From NCBI GenBank assembly GCA_028277885.1, contig JANQFK010000040.1, forward strand, positions 1 to 64,000: a stretch of 64,000 nt of DNA, written 5' to 3'. The notes below the pieces were generated by a model. The model did no database searches, was not told the origin of the DNA, and saw only the letters and a program-made list of their open reading frames with translations. Position numbers and translations under genes: made by a program. Below are positions 10,025 to 18,901 of this stretch, piece after piece (the first letter of the stretch is position 1; every line of letters begins with the position of its first letter). This stretch comes from Myxococcota bacterium (GTDB lineage Bacteria > Myxococcota_A > UBA9160 > UBA6930).

Positions 10025-13000
10025 CTAGTCGCAGAAGGAGAGGCCTCCCACGCAGATCGGGAACTCGTTGCTGAGCGGGCCCGCCGGGTTCTGCACCTGG
10101 AGCAGGTGCAGGCCGTTCGAGGGCGTCGGGCTGAAGTCGATCACCATCGACTGGCTGTCGCAGTAGGGCGTGAAGCTTCCGCCCACGCAGACGAAGCCCG
10201 TGGTCGTGACGCGCTGTCCGTCCACGAACATCACGGCGTCCTCGTGCACGTCGATGGCGGTGACCAGCGCGCCGCCCGGGAACACCGGGAGGTTCGGGTT
10301 CCCGAAGGGCCCGTCGAAGGGGCTGGCCGTGGAGAGCAGCGGCTCCGCCATGCTCCCGAACCCCGAGCGCAGCTCCGCGGTCAGCGTCATCACGTCGTCC
10401 GGGCCGTCCATGGCGGCGCGCAGCTGGGCCGGCGACCAGTTGAACAGGCCGTTGCGGTAGGTGTCCGTCCCCGCGCGGTAGGTGAGCGTCCGCTCGGTCC
10501 CGTTGATCACGCCGTTCGCGCGCAGGTTCACCAGCCCGAGGAAGTCGGCGGACTCGAGCTCGTCCATCGCGTCGATGGTGGCCTGCTGGGTCGCGTTCCC
10601 CTGGTCGATCGTGATCTGTCGGCCCACGGCGCCCGCGAACCCGGTGCTCGCCTCCTCGAACATCTGGAACATGTCGATGGAGAAGACGTCGTAGACCGGC
10701 TCGAAGATCGCGAAGGCGGTGGAGAAGACCGCGTTCTCCTCGAAGCCCTCCGCCGGGTCGTAGGGGACGTCGGCGGGCGGCGTGTTGATGGTGGCCAGCC
10801 CGAAGAGGTCCACGGTCTGGGACGAGTTCAGGAACAGGGCCACCTCCTCGACCACCGTGAGGCCCAGGGAGAACTGCACGAAGCGGTCCGTCATGCCGCG
10901 CATGGTCGGCACGTCGAAGCCGCCCAGGGTCGAGGAGTTGGTGTCCACACCGAGCGGCAGGGCGTGGCAGCCCGAGTCCATGTCGGCGCAGGTATCCACG
11001 TCGACGAGGTCCCCCAGGTCGGCGCTCAGGCCGCCTCCGGGCTGGTCCACGAAGAAGTCGGAGAAGCCCTGGAGCGCGCTGGCGGTGACGACGTCGTCGA
11101 TGGGGCGCGACCGCGGCGGCGGGTAGGAGACGTTGCCCAGGAAGAGCGCCATGTTGTCCCGCTCGGCGTCCGTGAGCTGGCCCGGCAGGCCGCTGCCGCC
11201 GGCTCCGGCCTGGGCGGCGCTCACCTGGCAGCCCGCGGACTGCTCGCACATCACCCCGGAGAGGCTCGCGTCCACCAGGTCGCGGAAGCAGGCGTGCTCC
11301 CGGAAGGGGTCGCCCACGGCGCCGAGGGTGCAGGTGGCCGGCTCGTTGCCGTTGGCGCCCACGGTGCCGTTCGGGCCGCCGAAGGGGTCGCCGAGGGTGC
11401 CGTCCCAGTGGAGCGGCAGCGTGTTGCGCAGGCCGCGCACGGGCATGGTGGTGCGCGCCTCGTCCTCGCCGGGCGTGCAGCCGAGACAGTCGCGCCCGCC
11501 GATGCGCCAGAGCAGCTGGTCGGTGTTGCCGTCGGGGTGACAGCTCGCGCAGGAGAAGTTGCCCGAGTCCGACGCGAAGGCATCGTTGAACGCGATGCGC
11601 CCGAGCCGCAGGCTGGTGGGCGTCCCGTCGTTCCCGACCGCGAAGGTGACCGGCGACGGGTTGTTGCCCGGCAGGTCCGTCGGGTCCGAGACGTCCACCA
11701 CGGTGACGCTGTTGTCGAGGGTGTTGAGCACGTAGGCGTTCAGCGGGTCGCCGTTGCCGTCGGAGCTCAGGGCCACGCCGCGCGGGATCGCGCCCACGTC
11801 GAGCTGGGAGAGCACGCTGCCGGCGTCGTCGAGGGTGAAGATCCGGCTGCTCGCCGCCGCCGTCACCACGGCGGTGGAAGCGCCACCGGTGCCGGTGGTG
11901 ACCCGGATGCCGTAGGGCGTCGCCAGGGCGGTGGCCGGGGTGAGGGCGGGATCCACCTCGAAGGGCGAGCCCGAGATGGGCGAGCAGCTGGCGCCGCCGC
12001 AGTCGTAGATGGCGACCTGGTTGAAGAACATGCGGTTGTCCATGTCCGTCAGGTTCACCACGCCGTCGCCGTTGACGTCGTCCTCGGGGCCGGAGGGCGC
12101 GCCGGGCAGGTCCTGCACGATGCCGTTGACGTCGTTGTTGCCCTCGGTCTGGCTCACGTAGAGCAGGTCGTTGTCGTCCACGGCGATGCCGTAGAGCAGG
12201 GTCCCCACGCCCTCGAGGGTGTCGACCAGGGTGTCGCTGCCGGTGTCGTAGACGAAGACGTCGCGGTCGGGGACGTCGGTGTCGCGGATCAGGTTCTTGG
12301 TGGCCGAGGGGATGTTGGGGCTCTGCACCACGAAGTCCGTGAGGTCGTCCTCGTTCATGGTGCACTGGCCGTCGCTGCTCGGACTCTCGCCTGGGCACAT
12401 CGACATCTCGGTCTGGTTGCCGGACTCGAAGGCGGCGACGTAGAGCCGGTTGCCCTTCACCGCGATGGCCCGGGGGTCCTGGTTGGTGATGTGCAGGCGG
12501 CCGTCGACCTCGTTCGGGGAGCACGGGTTGTCGCACGCCGAGGTGTCGATCACCGCGATGTCGTTGCGGGACGAGAGCGCCACGTAGGCCTTCTTGCTGT
12601 CGCCGGTGAAGGCGATGCCGACGGGCTCGTCGAAGAGCGTGGCGCCGTTCGAGTCGACGTCCTGGATCGTCGCGATGATCTGGTACTGGGTGGGACCGCT
12701 CGTCAGGTCGATCACGCTCACCGAGTCCGAGACGTGGTTCGAGACCCAGAGCTCCTGGCCGTCGGGACGCACCGCCACGGAGACCGGATCGATCCCGACG
12801 CGCACCGACGCCAGCAGCCCGTTGGTCACCGTGTCGTAGACCTCGACCGCGTTGCTCGTGGTGGCCGCCACGAACAGTCGCGTGAAGTCGGCGGACAGCG
12901 CGATGGGGTCCACCTGCGGGCTCGCGAACAGGGCGCGACCCACGCTCTCGTGGGGCGCGACGCCGCGGCGCCGGCCCGCCCCGGCCGGCGAGGCCACGGC

Positions 13001-13051
13001 GAGGGCCGCCGCGATCAGGAGAAGGAGCGGGAGAGGGCTCTGGATGCGCAC
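10025..13051 (-). CDS. Secreted YVTN-type beta-propeller / cytochrome c protein
   Basis: About 1008 aa with a Sec signal peptide (VRIQSPLPLLLLIAAALAVA) from a GTG at 13051 that has GGGGGA 6 nt upstream. The N-terminal half repeats surface-lipoprotein propeller blades (ELWVSNHVSDSVSVIDL, NDIAVIDTS, NSVTVVDVSDP). An EF-hand-like DVNGDGVVNLTDMD lies in this half. The C-terminal half resembles di-haem cytochrome c peroxidase: CASCHPDG at C501-H505, then TMPVRGLRNTLPLHWDG. A second haem site is degenerate (CADMDSGCH) although PTMRGM follows it. Likely periplasmic or surface electron transfer; substrate unknown. It lies 138 bp upstream of the PEP-CTERM gene on the same strand. A longer reading from 13168 is possible but lacks a signal peptide at its front. 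Confidence 0.85.
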   Translation of the reverse strand: MRIQSPLPLLLLIAAALAVASPAGAGRRRGVAPHESVGRALFASPQVDPIALSADFTRLFVAATTSNAVEVYDTVTNGLLASVRVGIDPVSVAVRPDGQELWVSNHVSDSVSVIDLTSGPTQYQIIATIQDVDSNGATLFDEPVGIAFTGDSKKAYVALSSRNDIAVIDTSACDNPCSPNEVDGRLHITNQDPRAIAVKGNRLYVAAFESGNQTEMSMCPGESPSSDGQCTMNEDDLTDFVVQSPNIPSATKNLIRDTDVPDRDVFVYDTGSDTLVDTLEGVGTLLYGIAVDDNDLLYVSQTEGNNDVNGIVQDLPGAPSGPEDDVNGDGVVNLTDMDNRMFFNQVAIYDCGGASCSPISGSPFEVDPALTPATALATPYGIRVTTGTGGASTAVVTAAASSRIFTLDDAGSVLSQLDVGAIPRGVALSSDGNGDPLNAYVLNTLDNSVTVVDVSDPTDLPGNNPSPVTFAVGNDGTPTSLRLGRIAFNDAFASDSGNFSCASCHPDGNTDQLLWRIGGRDCLGCTPGEDEARTTMPVRGLRNTLPLHWDGTLGDPFGGPNGTVGANGNEPATCTLGAVGDPFREHACFRDLVDASLSGVMCEQSAGCQVSAAQAGAGGSGLPGQLTDAERDNMALFLGNVSYPPPRSRPIDDVVTASALQGFSDFFVDQPGGGLSADLGDLVDVDTCADMDSGCHALPLGVDTNSSTLGGFDVPTMRGMTDRFVQFSLGLTVVEEVALFLNSSQTVDLFGLATINTPPADVPYDPAEGFEENAVFSTAFAIFEPVYDVFSIDMFQMFEEASTGFAGAVGRQITIDQGNATQQATIDAMDELESADFLGLVNLRANGVINGTERTLTYRAGTDTYRNGLFNWSPAQLRAAMDGPDDVMTLTAELRSGFGSMAEPLLSTASPFDGPFGNPNLPVFPGGALVTAIDVHEDAVMFVDGQRVTTTGFVCVGGSFTPYCDSQSMVIDFSPTPSNGLHLLQVQNPAGPLSNEFPICVGGLSFCD

Positions 13052-13406
13052 GATGGATCCCCCAGACCGGCCGCGAGGCCTCGTTGCGGTCACAGGACAC
13101 GCACTGATCCAGCGGGTTCGGCTGCAATCCCGATGCCGGCGGGGGCGCGCCCTGGCACTTCGGGGCACGTTCTAGCACACGTCCGGGAGCCCCTCCGGCC
13201 TCGAAAGGGTCACGACCTTTCCTTTTCGTGGAACGGCTCTTCCCTTCGGCCACGTCGCGGCGGCACCGGCGACCCCGTGGGGAGGCGTCCCCGGTGCGAT
13301 ACCCTCGGCCGCCTCGTGCCGGACGCCCCGTTGATCACCGACGCGCCCCTCCCGCGGCCCCGCGCAGCCGCACCGAGCCTCCGGACGGGAGCGCGCTGAG
13401 CCCACC
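13052..13406. other. 355-bp intergenic region between divergent genes
   Basis: This gap separates the propeller/cytochrome gene (minus) from the first spermidine-synthase-like gene (plus). The only structure I see is a hairpin with 6-bp arms GAAAGG (13203-13208) and CCTTTC (13216-13221), followed by CCTTTT on the plus strand. No clear promoter boxes are visible for either gene, and no small gene with a credible start is seen. Confidence 0.5.
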
Positions 13407-15473
13407 GTGCTGCTCTACGGCTCCACCATCTTCGCGGGCGCGTTCCTGCTGTTCCTGGTCCAGCCCCTGATCGGGCGCTTCATCCTGCCCTGGTTCGGCG
13501 GCAGCCCGGGCGTGTGGACCGTGTGCATGCTGTTCTTCCAGATGCTGCTGCTGGGCGGCTACGCCTGGGTCCACCTCACCACCCGGCTGCTGCCGATCCG
13601 CATCCAGGCGGGGCTGCACCTCGCCCTGCTGGCGGCGGCGGCCCTCTCGCTGCCGATCACCCCCGACGCCTCCTGGAAGCCCGCGGGCGGCGCGGACCCC
13701 ACCGGGCGCATCGTCCTGCTGCTCGCGGTCTGCATCGGCGTGGCCTACTTCGCGCTCTCCACCACGGGGCCGCTGCTCCAGCGCTGGTACAGCGCCGTGA
13801 AGGGCGGCGCCCCGCCCTACCGGCTCTTCGCGCTCTCGAACGCGGGCTCGCTGCTCGCGCTGCTCGCCTACCCCTTCGTGATGGAGCCGCTGCTCACCCG
13901 GGCGCAGCAGACCGGCCTCTGGTCCGCCGGGATGCTCGGCTTCGCGCTGCTCTGCGGCGCCTGCGCGATCCGGGTGATGGGCGCGGTGCAGGGCGCCGCC
14001 GCCGGCCCCGAGGATTCCGCCGAGGAGGACGCGCCGCCGCCCGCGTGGCGCGACTACGCGCTGTGGCTCGCCCTCCCCACGGTGGCGTCGGTGATGCTCC
14101 TGGCCGCCACCAACAAGCTCACCCAGGACGTCGCGGTGATCCCGTTCCTGTGGGTGCTGCCCCTGGGCCTCTACCTGCTCTCCTTCATCCTCTGCTTCGA
14201 GAGCCCGCGCTGGTACAAGCCCACCGCCTACGGCGTGGCGCTCCTCGTCTGCATCGCGCTCTACGACACGGCGTCGGCGGACCTGGTGCCCACCCACGCC
14301 GTGATCGTGGCCCCCATACTCTGGGTGGTGCTCGTGCACCTCGCGATCCTGTTCGTGGTCTGCATGGTTTGCCACGGCGAGCTCTACCGGCTGCGCCCGC
14401 ACCCTCGCCACCTGACCGCCTTCTACCTGATGGTCGCCGTGGGCGGCGCCCTCGGCGGGGTGCTCGTGGCCCTCGTGGCACCACGCGTGTTCCTCCAGTA
14501 CGAGGAGTTCGAGCTCGGCGTGCTGGCCTGCGCGGTGCTGGGCCTGCTGACGCGCTGGCTCGACCAGGACTCCGGGATGCGGCGCCGTGAGTCCCGCTGG
14601 GCCTGGGCGCTGGTCGGCCTCGCCTACCTGGGCTTCGGGGCCTCGCTGCTCGGCAGCACCTGGGCCCGGCGCGGGGAGATCGACCACGCGGTGCGGAACT
14701 TCTACGGCGCCCTCTACGTCACGGAGCGCGCCCTCGGCGAGGTCGGGATCCGCTCCCTGTGGCACGGCAGCACGCGCCACGGCATCCAGCTCCTCGACGC
14801 CCGCCGCCGGCTGCCCACCAGCTACTTCGCCGAGGAGACCGGCGTGGGGCTCGCCATGGCCGAGGTCGCCCGGCGCGACGCGCTCCACGTCGGCGTGGTC
14901 GGGCTCGGCGTCGGGACCCTCGCCGCCTACGGGCGCCCCGGGGACCGCCTGCGCTTCTACGAGATCAACCCGCGGGTGGTGGACGTCGCGCGGCGGCACT
15001 TCAGCTACCTGGCGGCCTCCGCGGCGGAGGTGGAGGTGGTGCTCGGCGACGCGCGACTGGTGCTCGAGGAGGAGCCTGCCCAGGGCTTCGACCTGCTCGT
15101 CCTCGACGCCTTCAGCAGCGACGCGATCCCGGTGCACCTGCTGACCCGCGAGGCCTTCGACACCTACCTGCGCCACCTGCGCGAGGACGGACTGCTGGCC
15201 GTGCACATCTCGAACCGGCACCTGGACCTGCTCCCGGTGCTGCGGGGCCTCGCCGAGGAGCACGCGCTCGCGCTGCTGCCGATCTCGAACAAGGCCACGG
15301 GCGAGCGCGGCTGGGTGTTCAGCTCGGACTGGGTGCTGATGGCGCGCGACCCGGCGCGGCTCGACGCGCCGACGCTGCGCGAGGCCGCGAGCCGGCAGGG
15401 CGAGGCGGTCCGCAGCACCGGCAGCGTGCACTGGACCGACGAGTACAGCTCCCTGCTCCCCGTGCTGCGCTGA
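13407..15473 (+). CDS. Membrane protein with C-terminal spermidine-synthase-like domain
   Basis: 688 aa. About ten membrane helices fill residues 1-415, then a soluble Rossmann methyltransferase-fold domain similar to spermidine synthase: RNFYGALYV, LWHGSTRHGIQ, the SAM-type loop GLGVG at 499-503 and acidic E519. The gatekeeper segment VLDAFSSDAIPVHLLTREAF keeps Asp residues at the positions used by true aminopropyltransferases. It is the only one of the four homologues here that does. Such fusions are annotated as fused MFS/spermidine synthase; the real substrate is unproven. The GTG start at 13407 has no good ribosome-binding site. A 19-bp tandem duplication spans its stop codon (15459-15496). 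Confidence 0.85.
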   Translation: MLLYGSTIFAGAFLLFLVQPLIGRFILPWFGGSPGVWTVCMLFFQMLLLGGYAWVHLTTRLLPIRIQAGLHLALLAAAALSLPITPDASWKPAGGADPTGRIVLLLAVCIGVAYFALSTTGPLLQRWYSAVKGGAPPYRLFALSNAGSLLALLAYPFVMEPLLTRAQQTGLWSAGMLGFALLCGACAIRVMGAVQGAAAGPEDSAEEDAPPPAWRDYALWLALPTVASVMLLAATNKLTQDVAVIPFLWVLPLGLYLLSFILCFESPRWYKPTAYGVALLVCIALYDTASADLVPTHAVIVAPILWVVLVHLAILFVVCMVCHGELYRLRPHPRHLTAFYLMVAVGGALGGVLVALVAPRVFLQYEEFELGVLACAVLGLLTRWLDQDSGMRRRESRWAWALVGLAYLGFGASLLGSTWARRGEIDHAVRNFYGALYVTERALGEVGIRSLWHGSTRHGIQLLDARRRLPTSYFAEETGVGLAMAEVARRDALHVGVVGLGVGTLAAYGRPGDRLRFYEINPRVVDVARRHFSYLAASAAEVEVVLGDARLVLEEEPAQGFDLLVLDAFSSDAIPVHLLTREAFDTYLRHLREDGLLAVHISNRHLDLLPVLRGLAEEHALALLPISNKATGERGWVFSSDWVLMARDPARLDAPTLREAASRQGEAVRSTGSVHWTDEYSSLLPVLR

Positions 15474-15496
15474 GGGCCCCGTGCTGCGCTGAGGGC
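15459..15496. repeat. 19-bp tandem duplication over a stop codon
   Basis: The unit CCCGTGCTGCGCTGAGGGC occurs twice head to tail. The first copy contains the end and TGA stop of the preceding gene; the second gives a spare copy of the last three codons and stop. It is probably a recent slippage event without effect on the protein. Confidence 0.8.
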
Positions 15497-15507
15497 AGGC
15501 CGCGGCG

Positions 15508-18500
15508 CTAGCCGCTGGGAGGGCGCTGGGGCGCCACGCCCCCGGTGCGGTAGGCGGTGCGGCTCCGGTACAGGGCGAGGCGCTCGCCCAGGCTGCGGGC
15601 CAGGCGCGGGGCCGGCAGCTCCGTCGCCACGGCGAGGGCCTGCTCCGCGGTGGCGACGGCGCGGTCGAACTGGCCGTCCGCCGCGTAGGCGGCCGCCAGG
15701 GTGTCGAGCACCCAGGGATCCCGGCCCTCGGTGAGCTCGGCGGCCCTGCGTGCGAGCCCGAGCGCCTGGCCGGGGTCGCGCACGCGAGGGTCGGGATCCG
15801 TGGCGAGGATCCAGGCCAGCTGGTTCACGGGCTGGGACCAGGTGGGACGCAGGCGCGCGGCCTCGCGCAGCGGCGCCAGGGCGTCGCGCGAGCGCCCGGC
15901 GCCGAGCCGTGCCACCGCGAGCCGGTGGTGGGCGCGCGCGTCCCGGGGCTCGATCTCGAGCAGGCGCTCGAGGGGTGCGACGGCGTCGGCGTGGCGGCCC
16001 GCCGCCATGCGCAGGTTGGCGAGCTCGAGGAGCAGGGCGGGCTGCTCGTCGGAGACGGCCAGCGCGCGCCGCAGGCTGCGCGCGGCGAGGGCCGGCTGGC
16101 CCGCGGCCGCGGCGGCCCGGGCCCCCGCCACGCTGCGGTCCACCCGGTGCCAGTCGAGGCCCGAGAGCTCCACGGCGTCCCTCGCGGGCGCGGCGGCCAG
16201 GGAGTCGCCCGGGAAGCCCGGTGCGTGGTGGCGCAGGCGCCCGAAGTGGGTGACGACGCCGCGCAGCTCCTCGTACATCGCCAGCTGCTCGGCGCCCACG
16301 TCCTCGAGGACGCGCAGCGGGTCGTAGGGGATCACCCGGCCCTGGAGCCGCGCCAGGAAGAGGTGCTCGAGGTCGTTGTGCTGGTCGCTCAGCACGCGGC
16401 CCCCGGCCCAGCCCTGGCGCAGGGCGGCGTCGCCCATCAGGATACGGCTCACGATCGAGAGCGGGCTCTCGATGCCGAGCTTGGCGAGGTCGTCGCGCAC
16501 GCGCGGGGACGCGTCGAAGCGCGCCTCCAGCACCCGCAGGTCGATGGGGGCGGGCCCGCCCATCAGCACCAGCTCGGTGCCCAGCCCCGAGAAGAGCAGC
16601 GCGTTCGGAAACACCTCCACGAAGGTCGCGATGGCGAGGTCCACGGCCTCGGGCGGCATCTGGGCCACGGGCAGCCACTGGGTCATCAGGCCCGTCGGGC
16701 TCAGGCGCGCGAGGGCGTCCTCGTAGTACTCCCGGGAGTAGAGCCGGTAGACGCCCACGTGCATGGGCGGCGGCGGCTCGCTGGTGATGAGGTCGTAGGT
16801 CGCGTCGGTGGTGCGCAGGAAGCTGCGACCGTCGGCGTGGAAGAAGCGCACCCGCGGGTCCCGGTGGACGCCGCCGTGGGTCTCCTCGAACTCGGGCGCC
16901 GTGGCGAAGACCTGGTGGTTCAGGTCCACCACGTCGATGCGCTCCACGCTCTCGTGGGCCGCGATGGCCGACGCGGTGTTCCCCACCCCGAAGCAGATCA
17001 GCAGGGCGCTGCGCGGCTCGGGCTGGGCGAGCAGCGGGAAGTGGGCCATCAGGCGCATGTAGAACTGCGCCACCAGGCTGCTGCCGGACATCGAGTAGTT
17101 GTCGAAGAAGAGGCGGCGGTCGCCGGGCACCTCGACCACGTAGGTGGTGTGGGCGGCGTTGCTGCGCAGGGAGTGGACGGGAAAGCGCGCCGCGGGGCTG
17201 CCCGGCGTGACGTAGCCGGCGTCGAAGCCCGCCGGGGTCACGAGGCAGCCGAGGGCGAAGACGCCGGCCGCGGCGGCGGGCACCCAGGGCGCCAGCCGGC
17301 GCCCCTCGGAGACCGCCAGCAGCAGGCCCGTCCCCACCGCGAACAGCACCAGGAAGAGCTTCAGCGAGTAGAAGACGTCCACCCGGGGCGCGACCAGGGT
17401 GAAGCCCACCAGGCCGATGCAGAAGGCCACGGTGTTGAGCCCGTAGGCGAGCCCGACGTGACGCCGGCTGCCCTGGAGCCGGTTGCAGACGTAGGGCAGC
17501 AGCAGCGACACGAGCAGGTAGGGGACGAACCCCGAGATGCCCACGAAGGCGAGCAGCTGGCCGAGGCTCGACGGGAAGCCCCAGTCCGGCGTCGCCCGCG
17601 CCGTCGGTCCCCCCGCCCCGCCGAGCTCCGCGGCCGAGCGCTCGCGGAACCAGTCCACCAGCGGGTGCACGAGCTCCCAGGCGGCGAGGTAGTAGGCGAG
17701 CGCGGCCACGAAGGCGACCTTCACGTGCACGAGCCGCAGGGCGGGGATGGCGCGCACCGCGCCGCTCGCCAGGAAGATCCCGAGGATCGCCCAGAAGGAG
17801 ATCATGGAGAGGGTCGCGCTCGAGCCGGCCGCGTTGAAGGTGACGCGCTTGAAGAGATCACCCTCGAGGGCTCCCGCCAGGAGCCCGCTCAGCACCGCGC
17901 AGGTGAGCAGGACGGCGGGGCTCGAGGAGCCGGGCTCGGGCCTCGAGGCGACGCTCCGCGGCGCCGGTTCGGGGGGCCGGGCGTCGCTCCGCGCCGCCCG
18001 TTGGGGCGCCCGGGCGGGGGGCGCGGCCGGTGCGCCCCCGCTGGCGAGGAAGAACGCGCCCAGGGCGAGGTTCGCCGCTGCCAGGGCGAGGAACATGAGG
18101 TCGTGGCCGATCCACGGCAGCAGCCAGAACTGGCTGGCGAGCAGCCCGAGGGCGGCGCCCAGGGTGTTCCAGGCGTAGAGGGCCGAGGGAAGGCGCGCGC
18201 CCCGGGCGTCGCCGGGGCGGCCCAGGAAGGCGTGGCACAGCAGCGGGAAGGTGACGCCCATGAAGAAGCAGGGCACCAGCACGCACGCCATCGCGACCCC
18301 CACCTGGAAGAGCTGCAGCCCGCGGACGGGCGCGTAGACGCCGTCCCGCAGCTCGTAGGGGAACGCGCCCCACAGGTCGGCGGGGATCCAGGGGGTGAGC
18401 AGGGTCGCGAGCGCGGTGGCGCCCACGATCGCCTCCACGGCGCCGTAGATCCGCAGGCGGTCGCCGAGGCCCAGCCGCGCCAGGGCCGCCTCCACCCGGC

Positions 18501-18807
18501 GGCTCGCCAGGGCCCCCAGCCCGAGCCCGCCGATGAAGTTGCAGACCACCAGGGCGAAGGTGAGGTTGGTCGAGCCGAAGCGGTCGGTGAAGATGCGGAA
18601 CCACGCGACCTGGTAGCCCAGGCTCACGAACCCCGAGAGGGCGTAGAGCGGGAAGACTCGCCAGAGGGCAGCGCGGTCCAGTGGGTGGCTCCCCGGGCCG
18701 CCGGAGCTCCGGCGCCCCGGTCGCGAGGTCGAACGCCCTAGACTAATCGGTCGCGGCCCGGCTGGCCGAAGGCGGCTCCGCGCCGATAGAAATAGAACCG
18801 GTTTCAT
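15508..18807 (-). CDS. Membrane spermidine-synthase-like protein with C-terminal TPR repeats
   Basis: Up to 1099 aa. Membrane helices start at FPLYALSGFVSLGYQVAWF and are split by a Pro/Ala/Arg-rich linker. A soluble SAM-fold domain follows (ALLICFGVGNTASAIAA, RIDVVDLNHQVF), then four or more TPR repeats near the C-terminus (ALLLELANLRMAAGRHADAV; DARAHHRLAVARLGAGRSRD). The segment that should hold the catalytic Asp reads YDLITSEPPPPMHVG, lacking DxxDP, so polyamine synthesis is unlikely. The start is uncertain: the ATG at 18807 adds ~48 Arg/Ser/Gly-rich residues and lacks a ribosome-binding site, yet no other ATG/GTG/TTG precedes the first helix. A CTG start is possible. It is convergent with the previous gene. 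Confidence 0.8.
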   Translation of the reverse strand: MKPVLFLSARSRLRPAGPRPISLGRSTSRPGRRSSGGPGSHPLDRAALWRVFPLYALSGFVSLGYQVAWFRIFTDRFGSTNLTFALVVCNFIGGLGLGALASRRVEAALARLGLGDRLRIYGAVEAIVGATALATLLTPWIPADLWGAFPYELRDGVYAPVRGLQLFQVGVAMACVLVPCFFMGVTFPLLCHAFLGRPGDARGARLPSALYAWNTLGAALGLLASQFWLLPWIGHDLMFLALAAANLALGAFFLASGGAPAAPPARAPQRAARSDARPPEPAPRSVASRPEPGSSSPAVLLTCAVLSGLLAGALEGDLFKRVTFNAAGSSATLSMISFWAILGIFLASGAVRAIPALRLVHVKVAFVAALAYYLAAWELVHPLVDWFRERSAAELGGAGGPTARATPDWGFPSSLGQLLAFVGISGFVPYLLVSLLLPYVCNRLQGSRRHVGLAYGLNTVAFCIGLVGFTLVAPRVDVFYSLKLFLVLFAVGTGLLLAVSEGRRLAPWVPAAAAGVFALGCLVTPAGFDAGYVTPGSPAARFPVHSLRSNAAHTTYVVEVPGDRRLFFDNYSMSGSSLVAQFYMRLMAHFPLLAQPEPRSALLICFGVGNTASAIAAHESVERIDVVDLNHQVFATAPEFEETHGGVHRDPRVRFFHADGRSFLRTTDATYDLITSEPPPPMHVGVYRLYSREYYEDALARLSPTGLMTQWLPVAQMPPEAVDLAIATFVEVFPNALLFSGLGTELVLMGGPAPIDLRVLEARFDASPRVRDDLAKLGIESPLSIVSRILMGDAALRQGWAGGRVLSDQHNDLEHLFLARLQGRVIPYDPLRVLEDVGAEQLAMYEELRGVVTHFGRLRHHAPGFPGDSLAAAPARDAVELSGLDWHRVDRSVAGARAAAAAGQPALAARSLRRALAVSDEQPALLLELANLRMAAGRHADAVAPLERLLEIEPRDARAHHRLAVARLGAGRSRDALAPLREAARLRPTWSQPVNQLAWILATDPDPRVRDPGQALGLARRAAELTEGRDPWVLDTLAAAYAADGQFDRAVATAEQALAVATELPAPRLARSLGERLALYRSRTAYRTGGVAPQRPPSG

Positions 18808-18901
18808 TTTTGAGCCGGGACGGGGCCGCGGGTCCCGCTTCGCATAGAATGCCGGGCTCGCCGACCCCCGCGGCGAAGCCGCACCAAGGAGCCCCGAACC
18901 C

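Noticed and set aside
13152..13168. CTGGCACTTCGGGGCAC as a sigma-54 promoter
   Set aside because: The -24 half matches, but no TTGC lies at the right distance and the GG-to-GC spacing is off by one.
9824..13399. Long plus-strand frame opposite the propeller/cytochrome gene
   Set aside because: The minus strand has a signal peptide, propeller repeats and CASCH; the plus translation has no such features.
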